DNA of 5,602 bases from Victivallis vadensis. GTDB taxonomy: Bacteria; Verrucomicrobiota; Lentisphaeria; Victivallales; GWF2-50-93. Shown here piece after piece: positions 1-5,602 of the stretch. Position numbers and translations under genes: made by a program. Position 1 is the first letter of the stretch. The number at the start of each line of letters is the position of its first letter. The stretch lies in NCBI GenBank assembly GCA_020718525.1, contig DYRX01000009.1:1-5602 (forward strand). The letters are read 5' to 3'. The notes below the pieces were generated by a model. That model worked only from the letters and a program-made list of their open reading frames with translations, was not told where the DNA came from and did no database searches.

Positions 1-911
1 TTGAGCGGATTCGAGACTGAAACGGCGAGCAGATCCTTCATGCTCATCAGATTGAGCGAGGCAAGATAGTTCATGCATTGGAAAAGGTTTTTTGACGAGC
101 CTGCAAGACAGTTGTGCGCCGGATAGAAAATTCTGCCGCTCTTTTCAATGACCAGCTCCCTCCATTCCGGAGAACCATATTTTCCAGGAGGCAGTCCTCC
201 AAGATATGAGACATCGCTAACCATTATGAGACGGGAGACTCCCTTAGCCCTCAGAAAAACCTTTATCATGTCGGCGTTTATGTGATTGCCGTCGGGAATG
301 ATCATTGCTGTCAGTGAATCTTCGGCAAGAGCCGGCCATAGAGGATTTTCGTGTCTGTTGATGCTGTTCGGCAGTCCGTTTCCAAGATGGGTCAGGGCCT
401 TTGCGCCAGCCGCCGCAAGCTTTTTAATTGACGATGCGCCCGCCATCTGGTGTCCCAAAGAAACCGCTATGCCCTGCGAGCTAGCGAATTTCGCAAGTTT
501 ATCAGCGCCAGGCATTTCCGCCGCAATTGTCAGCAATTTGACCTTCCCTCGCGAAAGCTTGATCATCTTGCGCAGAAATGAAATGTCCGGCTTACGGACA
601 AGCTCGCTTTTGTGCGCCCCGATCGCTCCGGGTTCAGGCGAAAGGAAAGGTCCCTCGAGATGCAGTCCCGGAATCCGCGATTTGAAGGGTTCCTCCTCGA
701 GCAGGTCGGATATGAGCGGCAGATTCCGCTCGTAGACAGACTCCGGAGAAGTAACGAGAGTCGGCAGAAAGAGAGCTGTCCCTCTGGAAAAAAGACTCAA
801 TGAAATCTTGCGGAAATCGTCTGCAGTCAAATCTGGCGAAGAAAAGCTGACATTGAGATAGCCGTTGACCTGAAGATCCACAAAACCTGTAAAAGCTGTT
901 CCAGCTTTCAT
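1..911 (-). CDS. nagA: N-acetylglucosamine-6-phosphate deacetylase-like amidohydrolase, 3' end beyond window
   Basis: 303 codons are visible, open to the window edge. The family removes the acetyl group from GlcNAc-6-phosphate, giving glucosamine-6-phosphate and acetate, in the cytoplasm, for amino-sugar catabolism and cell-wall recycling. Key motifs in order: GFVDLQVNG (9-17, Q14 and N16 as in the E. coli enzyme rather than HxH), LHLEGPFLSP (83-92, metal ligand E86), GAH (98-100), LGH (152-154, metal H154), THLGNGLPN (174-182, metal H175), DGNH (207-210) and SDVSYLGG (232-239, catalytic D233). The spacing between these residues closely follows E. coli NagA (Q59, E131, H143, H195, H216, H251, D273). 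The visible part ends at SNPL, matching the conserved NP near the barrel end. The start is firm: ATG follows AAGGAG by 9 bases, and no earlier ATG, GTG or TTG precedes the upstream in-frame TAA. Odd point: about 45 N-terminal residues (the first part of the beta-sandwich) are absent. Substrate could differ within the NagA family. Confidence 0.88.
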   Translation of the reverse strand, partial: MKAGTAFTGFVDLQVNGYLNVSFSSPDLTADDFRKISLSLFSRGTALFLPTLVTSPESVYERNLPLISDLLEEEPFKSRIPGLHLEGPFLSPEPGAIGAHKSELVRKPDISFLRKMIKLSRGKVKLLTIAAEMPGADKLAKFASSQGIAVSLGHQMAGASSIKKLAAAGAKALTHLGNGLPNSINRHENPLWPALAEDSLTAMIIPDGNHINADMIKVFLRAKGVSRLIMVSDVSYLGGLPPGKYGSPEWRELVIEKSGRIFYPAHNCLAGSSKNLFQCMNYLASLNLMSMKDLLAVSVSNPL

Positions 912-920
912 TTCTTTCCA

Positions 921-926
921 CTCCTT
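921..926 (-). promoter_or_regulatory. Ribosome binding site of the nagA-like gene
   Basis: AAGGAG on the minus strand, 9 bases before the ATG at 911. It settles the start codon and shows that the short N-terminus is not an annotation error, because translation clearly begins just before the barrel motif GFVDLQVNG. Confidence 0.85.
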
Positions 927-967
927 ATGATTTCAATGCAAAAAAGAATTATGTAACATTGGAATAT

Positions 968-995
968 AATTTAGATGACGGATCTCTATTGTCAA
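968..995 (-). promoter_or_regulatory. Candidate sigma70-type promoter of the nagA-like gene
   Basis: The minus strand shows a perfect -35 hexamer TTGACA (995-990), a 16-base spacer and a -10-like TAAATT (973-968, four of six consensus bases). Transcription would start near 961, leaving a leader of about 50 bases before the ATG at 911. It lies wholly in the gap after phoU. I see no hairpin-plus-T-run terminator between phoU and this promoter, so read-through from the pst operon may add to expression. Confidence 0.6.
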
Positions 996-1014
996 ATATT
1001 TTATTTAAAATCTG

Positions 1015-1701
1015 TCAGCTCTCTTCGTTGGGAATGGGCTCGATGTCGGCTATCTTGTGCCTGATGATTGTGCCCTGGGTCATGTATATGACATCTTCAG
1101 AGATGTTTGTAGCGTAGTCGGCAATTCTTTCCAAGTTTCTTGAGATTGCCAGAAGGTTCATGAAGTATTTGACTTTTTTGTTTTTGTGCTTGATGTTCTT
1201 GAGTATTTCCTGATGCATTTCTCTGTTGAGCCCGTCAATTTTGGAGTCGCTTTCGCAGACCTGGAGCGCCCATTCGGAGTTCATGTCTATGAATGCGTCG
1301 AGGCTTTTTCTCAGCATTGCCTGTGCGTCCTCCATCATTTCTCCGAGGATTTCAGGGACAGTTTCATCTTTTACTCCGCAGAGCACCAGGGAGCGTTCAG
1401 CGATGTTGACCGCCATGTCGCCGATTCTTTCGAGGTCGTTGTTGATCTTGAGGCATGAGACCACGTATCTGAGATCAATTGCGACTGGCTGATGTAGCGC
1501 GAGGATTTTGAGGCATTCCTCTTCGAGCTCGATCTCAAGCCTGTCAATCTCGTTGTCGCCCGAGATGACAGTCTTTGCGAGTTTTTCATCGTGTCTGAGG
1601 ACGGAGTCCACCGATTTCCGCAGATTTTCCTCGACTAGTGCGGAGATGTGAAGTATGTCTTTTTTCAGTTTTGAGATTTCTCTGTCTAGGAGCAGTGACA
1701 T
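1015..1701 (-). CDS. phoU: Phosphate signalling protein PhoU
   Basis: 228 residues, the usual PhoU length. PhoU is a cytoplasmic, all-helical protein that couples the Pst transporter to the PhoR sensor kinase and keeps the Pho regulon off when phosphate is plentiful; it also restrains phosphate uptake. The sequence shows the two tandem three-helix repeats of the family, each with its metal-binding E-R-I-x-D signature: NDLERIGDMAVNIAE (88-102) and RNLERIADYATNISED (188-203), exactly 100 residues apart. The N-terminus (LDREISKLKKDILHISALVEENL) is typical. The ATG is preceded by AAGGA with a 9-base gap, 23 bases after the pstB stop, so it is the last gene of the operon, as in E. coli. The C-terminus is a short charged tail ending NEES. 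No odd features. Very secure. Confidence 0.97.
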   Translation of the reverse strand: MSLLLDREISKLKKDILHISALVEENLRKSVDSVLRHDEKLAKTVISGDNEIDRLEIELEEECLKILALHQPVAIDLRYVVSCLKINNDLERIGDMAVNIAERSLVLCGVKDETVPEILGEMMEDAQAMLRKSLDAFIDMNSEWALQVCESDSKIDGLNREMHQEILKNIKHKNKKVKYFMNLLAISRNLERIADYATNISEDVIYMTQGTIIRHKIADIEPIPNEES

Positions 1702-1724
1702 GGCTGTTTTTCCTTTTTGTTATA

Positions 1725-2498
1725 TCATCCAAATCTTCCGGTAATATACTCTTCCGTCTTTTTATTCGAGGGGTTTGTGAAAATCTTCTTTGTATTTCCG
1801 TATTCGATTATTTCGCCTTTGTAGAAGAATGCGGTGTAGTCTGAGATTCTCGCCGCCTGCTGCATGTTGTGAGTTACAATAACTATGCTGAAGTTCTGCT
1901 TGAGCTCCTGCACGAGCTCCTCGATTTTGAGGGTTCCGATCGGGTCAATCGCCGAAGTCGGCTCGTCCATGAGCAGTATTTCAGGCTCGACGGCTATTGC
2001 CCTTGCGATACAGAGCCTCTGCTGTTGTCCGCCGGACAGCGCCATGCCCGGTCTGGCGAGCTTGTCCTTCACTTCCTCCCATAAGGCGGCGCCGCGCAGG
2101 GCCTTTTCGACCCTGTCGGACATTTCCTTCTTGCCGAGCTTGTAGTGCAGTCGCAATCCGTAGGCGATGTTTTCATAGACCGTCATCGGAAATGGGGTGG
2201 GCTTCTGGAAGATCATTCCGACCTTCCTCCTGAGTTCGAGCACGTCAACATCCGGGGACAGGATATTTTCGCCGTCAATGATGATCTCCCCCTCCGCCCT
2301 CTGCTCCCTGTAGAGCTCGTAGATGCGGTTGAAGACGCGTAGGCATGTTGACTTGCCGCATCCGGACGGACCGATTATGGCGGTTACCAGTTTTTCCGGG
2401 ATGTCCATGCAGTTGCCGAAGAGCGCCTGATGGTTCCCGTAGAAGAAATCAAGCTTTCTGACACTGATTTTGGGGTTTTCGATGGAACAGGTGTTCAC
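1725..2498 (-). CDS. pstB: Phosphate ABC transporter ATP-binding protein PstB
   Basis: 257 residues, normal for PstB. It is the ATPase on the cytoplasmic face of the PstCA channel and drives phosphate import. Visible motifs: Walker A GPSGCGKST (43-51), Q-loop MIFQKPTPFP (95-104, the PstB-typical form), ABC signature LSGGQQQRLCIARAIA (154-169), Walker B EILLMDEP (173-180), D-loop SAID (182-185) and switch histidine VTHNMQQAARISD (208-220). The start is GTG at 2498: it shares its G with the TAG stop of pstA, and AAGGAG lies 8 bases upstream (2512-2507). The frame stays open for another 109 codons up to an ATG at 2825, but that stretch lies inside pstA, has no PstB similarity and would be a wrong start. 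DEPTSAID differs slightly from the common DEPCSALDP, without loss of any catalytic residue. Confidence 0.97.
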   Translation of the reverse strand: MNTCSIENPKISVRKLDFFYGNHQALFGNCMDIPEKLVTAIIGPSGCGKSTCLRVFNRIYELYREQRAEGEIIIDGENILSPDVDVLELRRKVGMIFQKPTPFPMTVYENIAYGLRLHYKLGKKEMSDRVEKALRGAALWEEVKDKLARPGMALSGGQQQRLCIARAIAVEPEILLMDEPTSAIDPIGTLKIEELVQELKQNFSIVIVTHNMQQAARISDYTAFFYKGEIIEYGNTKKIFTNPSNKKTEEYITGRFG

Positions 2499-3364
2499 TA
2501 TTTTTTCTCCTTGAGCAGATATCTTGCCAACACATTTATGGAAAGCACGGCGAACGTGATAAGAAGCGAGGCACCCCATGCCATCTTGTTGAGCTGTGCA
2601 TATGGCGACATGGCGTAGTTGTATATGGTGACGGTCAGATTGGCGGTGGGGGAAGTGAAGAAGCTTGACACATTCCACCACGGATCGAGTGGCCAGTAGT
2701 AGCTGTTCATGGATGTGAAAAGCAATGGGGCTGTTTCTCCGCTGACCCTTGCAATGGCGAGGAGAATTCCCGTAATGAGTCCGGTTCTCGCCGATCTGAA
2801 GAGTATTTGAATTGTGACCTTCCACTTGGGCGTTCCAAGGGCGAGCGCCGATTCCCGGAGCGCATTCGGAACCATGCAGAGCATGTCCTCAGTCGTCCTC
2901 AAAACCACCGGGAGCATGATGATCGCCAGGGAGATGGCTCCTGCCAATCCTGAAAAATTTCCAGTTGTCTGAACAAGAAGCGTATATACGAAAAGACCTA
3001 GGATGATCGAAGGCATTCCCATCATGACATTGGCTGAGAATCTGATCAGGTCGCCAATTCTGCCCTGCCTGCCATATTCGGACAAGAATACACCGCCTAG
3101 CAGTCCGAGCGGCACTCCGATCACTGTGGAGACCACAGTTATAATCACAGTTCCGAGTATTGCGTTTGCCACTCCGCCCTCCTCCTGATCAAGAGTTGGA
3201 AGCATGAAGAAGTCCACGCTGAACGCCTCGAAGCCCTTTGATATCACCTCGAAGAGGATCCATACGAGAAAAATGATGCCGGTCAAAGCGGCGCATATGG
3301 AGATCAACTGTGTCGCCTTATCCAGGGACTTCCTGAAAAAAACTGTTTTTTTTGTCAGGCTCAT
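2498..3364 (-). CDS. pstA: Phosphate ABC transporter permease PstA
   Basis: 288 residues, typical length. It is one half of the inner-membrane phosphate channel, paired with PstC. Hydrophobic segments are visible at about 19-41, 66-94, 112-134, 137-156, 193-215 and 262-283, matching the six-helix layout of the family. The EAA loop that docks on PstB is ESALALGTPKWKVTIQILFR (171-190), followed by the PstA-type IARVSGETAPLLFT (204-217). The region after it (SYYWPLDPWWNVSSFF) is also characteristic. The ATG overlaps the pstC stop in the arrangement ATGA, with only a weak GGGGA upstream, suggesting translation by ribosomes coming from pstC. Its own TAG stop overlaps the pstB GTG by one base. Confidence 0.97.
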   Translation of the reverse strand: MSLTKKTVFFRKSLDKATQLISICAALTGIIFLVWILFEVISKGFEAFSVDFFMLPTLDQEEGGVANAILGTVIITVVSTVIGVPLGLLGGVFLSEYGRQGRIGDLIRFSANVMMGMPSIILGLFVYTLLVQTTGNFSGLAGAISLAIIMLPVVLRTTEDMLCMVPNALRESALALGTPKWKVTIQILFRSARTGLITGILLAIARVSGETAPLLFTSMNSYYWPLDPWWNVSSFFTSPTANLTVTIYNYAMSPYAQLNKMAWGASLLITFAVLSINVLARYLLKEKK

Positions 3365-4302
3365 AGGCCGGTCCCCATGCTTTTTCTGACTCTGTTCAGC
3401 CAGATTTGAGCGACAATCTGAATGACGAAGGTCATCAGGAAGAGTATGAAGCCAAGTTCAAGGAGAACGCTCTTGAACAGCGGCTGGGATACAGCTTCGG
3501 AGAATTGGCTTGCAAGAGCCGATGCGATCGAATTGCCAGGCTCCATGAGGGAGACAGATATCCTCTGGGCGTTGCCAATCACGAATGTGATGGCCATTGT
3601 TTCGCCGATAGCCCTGCCAAGTCCAAGAAAAATTGCCCCAAGCATCCCCTGCATGCCATATTTCATCGTGACGTTGACAGTGACTTCCCAGGTAGTCGAG
3701 CCGATTCCGTATGCAGATTCTTTCACGACGGAGGGCACCATCCTGAAGACATCTCTCATGACGGCGCTTATGAAGGGAAGTATCATGAGGGCGAGAATCA
3801 GTCCGGCGGTGAGCATCCCTACCCCCATCGGGTAGCCTTTGAAGAGGGGGATGAAACCCAGATTTTTGCATAGAAAAGGCTGGACTCTGTCCTGCAAGAA
3901 AGGAGCAAAGACAAAGAGTCCCCACATTCCGTATATGATGCTGGGGATCGCCGCCAGAAGATCCAGGGCCTGCCCGGCGATTTTGCTGAGCACGGGATGC
4001 GAATGCTCGACTAGGAACAATGCGATTACGAAGCTCAGTGGAACTGCCACAAGCATTGCAATGGCGGTTGAAGCAAGGGTTCCATATATGCTGGAGAGAG
4101 CTCCGAAATTATTTTCGACCGGATCCCATTCCTGGGACCAGAGGAAGGAAATTCCAAATTCCTTGATGGAGGGAAGGGAACTTATCATCAGCTGAAAAAA
4201 GAGGGCTCCCATCACCACAAGTATCATTGAGGCGGAGATAAAAGCCACCCCTTTGAAAACCTTGTCGGCAAAATTGCTTTTCGCTTTGTTGTCCGCCTTC
4301 AT
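3361..4302 (-). CDS. pstC: Phosphate ABC transporter permease PstC
   Basis: 313 residues, normal for PstC. It forms the inner-membrane phosphate channel with PstA. After a polar N-terminus (MKADNKAKSN) come hydrophobic segments at about 17-40, 70-98, 112-134, 160-182, 216-245 and 280-302. The EAA loop is ESAYGIGSTTWEVTVNVTMK (195-214), followed by the PstC hallmark GLGRAIGETMAITFVIGNA (227-245), whose Arg and Glu are conserved family residues. PstC-typical LLAAIPSIIYGMWGLFVF (115-132) is also clear. The ATG at 4302 is the first possible start in frame after the hairpin region. Its ribosome binding site is weak (GAGA about 8 bases upstream), and a five-codon reading frame ends across this ATG. 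The end overlaps pstA by 4 bases. Confidence 0.97.
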   Translation of the reverse strand: MKADNKAKSNFADKVFKGVAFISASMILVVMGALFFQLMISSLPSIKEFGISFLWSQEWDPVENNFGALSSIYGTLASTAIAMLVAVPLSFVIALFLVEHSHPVLSKIAGQALDLLAAIPSIIYGMWGLFVFAPFLQDRVQPFLCKNLGFIPLFKGYPMGVGMLTAGLILALMILPFISAVMRDVFRMVPSVVKESAYGIGSTTWEVTVNVTMKYGMQGMLGAIFLGLGRAIGETMAITFVIGNAQRISVSLMEPGNSIASALASQFSEAVSQPLFKSVLLELGFILFLMTFVIQIVAQIWLNRVRKSMGTGL

Positions 4303-4316
4303 CGGAGTATTCTCAT
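4299..4316 (-). other. Five-codon reading frame overlapping the pstC start
   Basis: On the minus strand an ATG at 4316 opens a frame reading M-R-I-L-R and then TGA at 4301-4299. That stop overlaps the pstC ATG (4302-4300) in the coupling form ATGA, the same arrangement as at the pstC-pstA junction. No clear Shine-Dalgarno precedes it, so it may be chance. If translated, it could feed terminating ribosomes into pstC. Confidence 0.2.
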
Positions 4317-4349
4317 TTCTGTCGTCAAATTGCTGAGAGTTGAAGAAGA

Positions 4350-4384
4350 CGCCGCGCCGGCAGGAATTTCCCCGCCGGGCGGCG
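4350..4384 (-). terminator. Strong GC-rich hairpin between pstS and pstC (mRNA stabiliser or partial terminator)
   Basis: On the minus strand the arm CGCCGCCCGGCGGG (4384-4371) pairs with CCTGCCGGCGCGGCG (4364-4350) around the six-base loop GAAATT. The stem has 14 pairs with one bulged C and one G-U pair. It begins 11 bases after the pstS stop. It is followed by TCTTCTTC rather than an uninterrupted T-run, so full termination looks unlikely. Hairpins after the binding-protein gene of ABC operons are known to protect the upstream message from 3' decay and reduce downstream expression. That role here is inferred. Confidence 0.7.
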
Positions 4385-4395
4385 CATTTGCTTAA

Positions 4396-5442
4396 TCACT
4401 TGTAAACTGGCTGTCCCTTGGACTTGATTCCGTTTTTCCAAAGGTCTTTCACCATGCCGACGACATTTGCCGGCATCGGAACATAACCGAGCTTGGAGGC
4501 GGATTCTGATCCTTTCGAGTACGCCCAGTCGAAGAATTTCAGAACTTTTCCAGCCGTGACGGCATCGTCCTGCTCTTTGTAGACAAGGATGTAGGTTGCA
4601 GCCATCATAGGCCAGCTCTCATCGCCGGGCTGGTTCGTGAGCACCATGTAGAAGCCTGGGGCGTTTTTCCAGTCGGCGTTCGCAGCAGCAGCCTGGAAGG
4701 TCTTCATTTCCGGCTGGACAAATTTGCCAGCGGCATTCTTCACCTGGGTGTGTGCCATTTTGTTTTCGAAGGCGTATGCCGACTCTACATATCCGATCGA
4801 GCCTCTCTGCTTTTTGACGTTGGCGGCAACTCCAGAATTGGTGTATCCGCCGATTCCGACAGGCCATTTGATCTGCTTGTCACAGCCGGGGCCATCCGCC
4901 CATTCCTTGGAAACCTTCACAAGGTAGTTCGTGAAGTTCCAGGTCGTTCCGGAACCGTCCGCCCTATGCACGACGATGATGTCGAGATCGGGAAGCTCAA
5001 GGCCCTCGTTCATCTTGGCGATCTGCGCATCATTCCACTTTTTGATTTTTCCAAGAAAAATGTCCGCAATCATTTCGCCGCTGAGCTTGAGTTCGCCTGG
5101 CTTGACTCCTGGAACATTGACGACCATGACAATTCCTCCCATGAGCATAGGGAACTGCACAAGGCCGGCAGCGTCCTGGGCTTCCTTCGACAGAGGTTCG
5201 TCCGAAGCACCAAAATCAACTGTCTTCGCCTTGATCTGCGCAATTCCGGCTCCTGAGCCGACAGACTGGTAGTTGATCTTTTCTCCGCTTTCCTTCGCGT
5301 AGAGAGCCATCCATTTCTGGTAGGCTGGGGCAGGGAACGAAGCCCCGGCACCGTTGATCATCTGCGACTTTGCGTTGAACGCGACGAGCGCCGCGCCGAG
5401 ACCGACCATTCCAACCAGAGCCTTCCTGAACTGAAAATTCAT
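4396..5442 (-). CDS. pstS: Periplasmic phosphate-binding protein PstS
   Basis: 348 residues, typical of the family. It captures inorganic phosphate in the periplasm and delivers it to PstCA. The signal peptide has a basic start (MNFQFRKALV), a hydrophobic core (VGMVGLGAALVAF) and a likely cleavage after A-K-S (24-26); there is no lipobox cysteine, so it is not a lipoprotein. Phosphate-binding loops are in place: GAGASFPAP (31-39), SVGSGAGI (60-67), DFGASD (76-81) and HRADGSGTTWNF (159-170). The D-R-S-T type contacts expected for phosphate are therefore present. The conserved PVGIGGYTNSGVAANV (194-209) and GSIGYVESAYA (214-224) follow. The ATG at 5442 has AGGAGG 4 bases upstream (5452-5447). 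It is the first gene of the operon, separated from pstC by 93 bases with a strong hairpin, consistent with excess production of the binding protein. Confidence 0.97.
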   Translation of the reverse strand: MNFQFRKALVGMVGLGAALVAFNAKSQMINGAGASFPAPAYQKWMALYAKESGEKINYQSVGSGAGIAQIKAKTVDFGASDEPLSKEAQDAAGLVQFPMLMGGIVMVVNVPGVKPGELKLSGEMIADIFLGKIKKWNDAQIAKMNEGLELPDLDIIVVHRADGSGTTWNFTNYLVKVSKEWADGPGCDKQIKWPVGIGGYTNSGVAANVKKQRGSIGYVESAYAFENKMAHTQVKNAAGKFVQPEMKTFQAAAANADWKNAPGFYMVLTNQPGDESWPMMAATYILVYKEQDDAVTAGKVLKFFDWAYSKGSESASKLGYVPMPANVVGMVKDLWKNGIKSKGQPVYK

Positions 5443-5500
5443 ATCTCCTCCTGTTTATTGTGTGTTTGTCGCCAGAATGCGGCAAAAAAACAGGGGCTAA

Positions 5501-5530
5501 GCTATAGCCGATTTGTTAGAATTATGTTAA
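5501..5530 (-). promoter_or_regulatory. Candidate pst operon promoter
   Basis: The minus strand carries TTAACA (5530-5525, five of six bases of TTGACA), an 18-base spacer and TATAGC (5506-5501, four of six bases of TATAAT). Transcription would begin near 5494, giving a leader of about 50 bases. The -10 sits in the small palindrome GCTATAGC. The -35 element coincides with one half-site of the candidate Pho box, the usual layout of PhoB-activated promoters. Confidence 0.5.
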
Positions 5531-5558
5531 GAGGGAATTAAAAGGCAAATAATGTCAG
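5514..5558 (-). promoter_or_regulatory. Candidate PhoB/PhoP binding region (Pho box)
   Basis: Two minus-strand half-sites, TTAACA (5530-5525) and CTAACA (5519-5514), are exactly 11 bases apart, the helical repeat used by PhoB and PhoP half-sites. A third similar element, CTGACA (5558-5553), lies 28 bases upstream of the first, which is not a multiple of 11. The second half-site ends 7 bases before the -10. Phosphate-starvation control is expected for pst operons; the exact operator is inferred. Confidence 0.45.
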
Positions 5559-5602
5559 ACACCAATCAGTTTTCTCGCCACTTTGCGTAGCATGCTTCTG
5601 AG
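5555..5602 (-). CDS. Possible C-terminal tail of an unidentified upstream gene
   Basis: The minus strand entering the window reads 15 open codons, LRSMLRKVARKLIGV, then TGA at 5557-5555. A basic tail of this kind is plausible for a protein end, but all three minus-strand frames are open at the edge and the fragment is too short to identify. It could equally be non-coding sequence upstream of pstS. Confidence 0.2.
   Translation of the reverse strand, partial: LRSMLRKVARKLIGV

Noticed and set aside
286..735. A plus-strand open frame of 149 codons opposite the nagA-like gene
   Set aside because: The minus-strand frame has all NagA motifs; the opposite frame is low-complexity, Ser/Arg/Pro-rich, and a shadow of it.
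634..921. A minus-strand open frame of 95 codons from ATG 921, overlapping the nagA-like start
   Set aside because: It is out of frame with the NagA motifs, and its product (Arg/Cys/Phe-rich) resembles no family; the ribosome binding site fits the ATG at 911.
945..954. The 10-mer AGAATTATGT in the nagA leader is also present in the pst promoter (5518-5527), suggesting a shared operator
   Set aside because: Matches of 10 bases are expected by chance several times in a window this size, both sites are AT-rich, and the 11-base half-site repeat is not reproduced at the nagA copy.
2499..2825. An upstream extension of the pstB frame, giving a 366-residue protein from ATG 2825
   Set aside because: The extra 109 residues lie inside pstA in another frame, have no PstB-like sequence, and the GTG at 2498 has an ideal ribosome binding site.
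3406..3925. Two 155-codon open frames, one on each strand, inside pstC
   Set aside because: Both are shifted-frame shadows of pstC, which carries the clear EAA loop and membrane segments.
4750..5256. A plus-strand open frame of 168 codons opposite pstS
   Set aside because: It mirrors the strongly conserved pstS coding strand, and its translation resembles no known protein.
1..5602. A search for mobile elements, CRISPR repeats, tRNA genes, riboswitches or a novel system
   Set aside because: No terminal repeats, transposase motifs, regularly spaced repeats or tRNA-like folds were seen; nearly the whole window is explained by well-known genes.

Overview
The window holds a complete high-affinity phosphate transport operon, pstS-pstC-pstA-pstB-phoU, entirely on the minus strand. 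It is followed by the 5' three-quarters or more of a NagA-type N-acetylglucosamine-6-phosphate deacetylase gene on the same strand, which runs off the left edge. Base composition is fairly balanced, with AT-rich intergenic gaps. PstS has a Sec signal peptide without a lipobox cysteine, so it should be a free periplasmic protein, which suggests a diderm (Gram-negative-type) bacterium. The NagA variant, which begins directly at the barrel, resembles forms I recall from Planctomycetes, Verrucomicrobia or Lentisphaerae. That taxonomic hint is weak and from memory.

Layout, read right to left in the direction of transcription. At 5602-5555 there is a possible tail of an unidentified upstream gene. 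At about 5500-5560 lies a candidate PhoB-type control region with a sigma70-like promoter. pstS (5442-4396) is followed by a 93-base gap containing a very strong GC-rich hairpin (4384-4350). pstC (4302-3361), pstA (3364-2498) and pstB (2498-1725, GTG start) are fused by overlapping stop and start codons, and phoU (1701-1015) follows after 23 bases. A 103-base AT-rich gap carries a good promoter (995-968) and a strong ribosome binding site for the nagA-like gene (911 to beyond 1).

How they work together: PstS captures inorganic phosphate in the periplasm, PstC and PstA form the membrane channel, PstB hydrolyses ATP, and PhoU connects transporter state to the PhoR/PhoB signalling system. The order is the same as in Escherichia coli. 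The hairpin after pstS would let the binding protein be made in excess over the membrane parts. The nagA-like gene appears to be a separately promoted neighbour, not part of phosphate uptake. I see no mobile element, CRISPR array, RNA gene or clearly new system here; the region looks like ordinary core genome with a few regulatory details worth checking.
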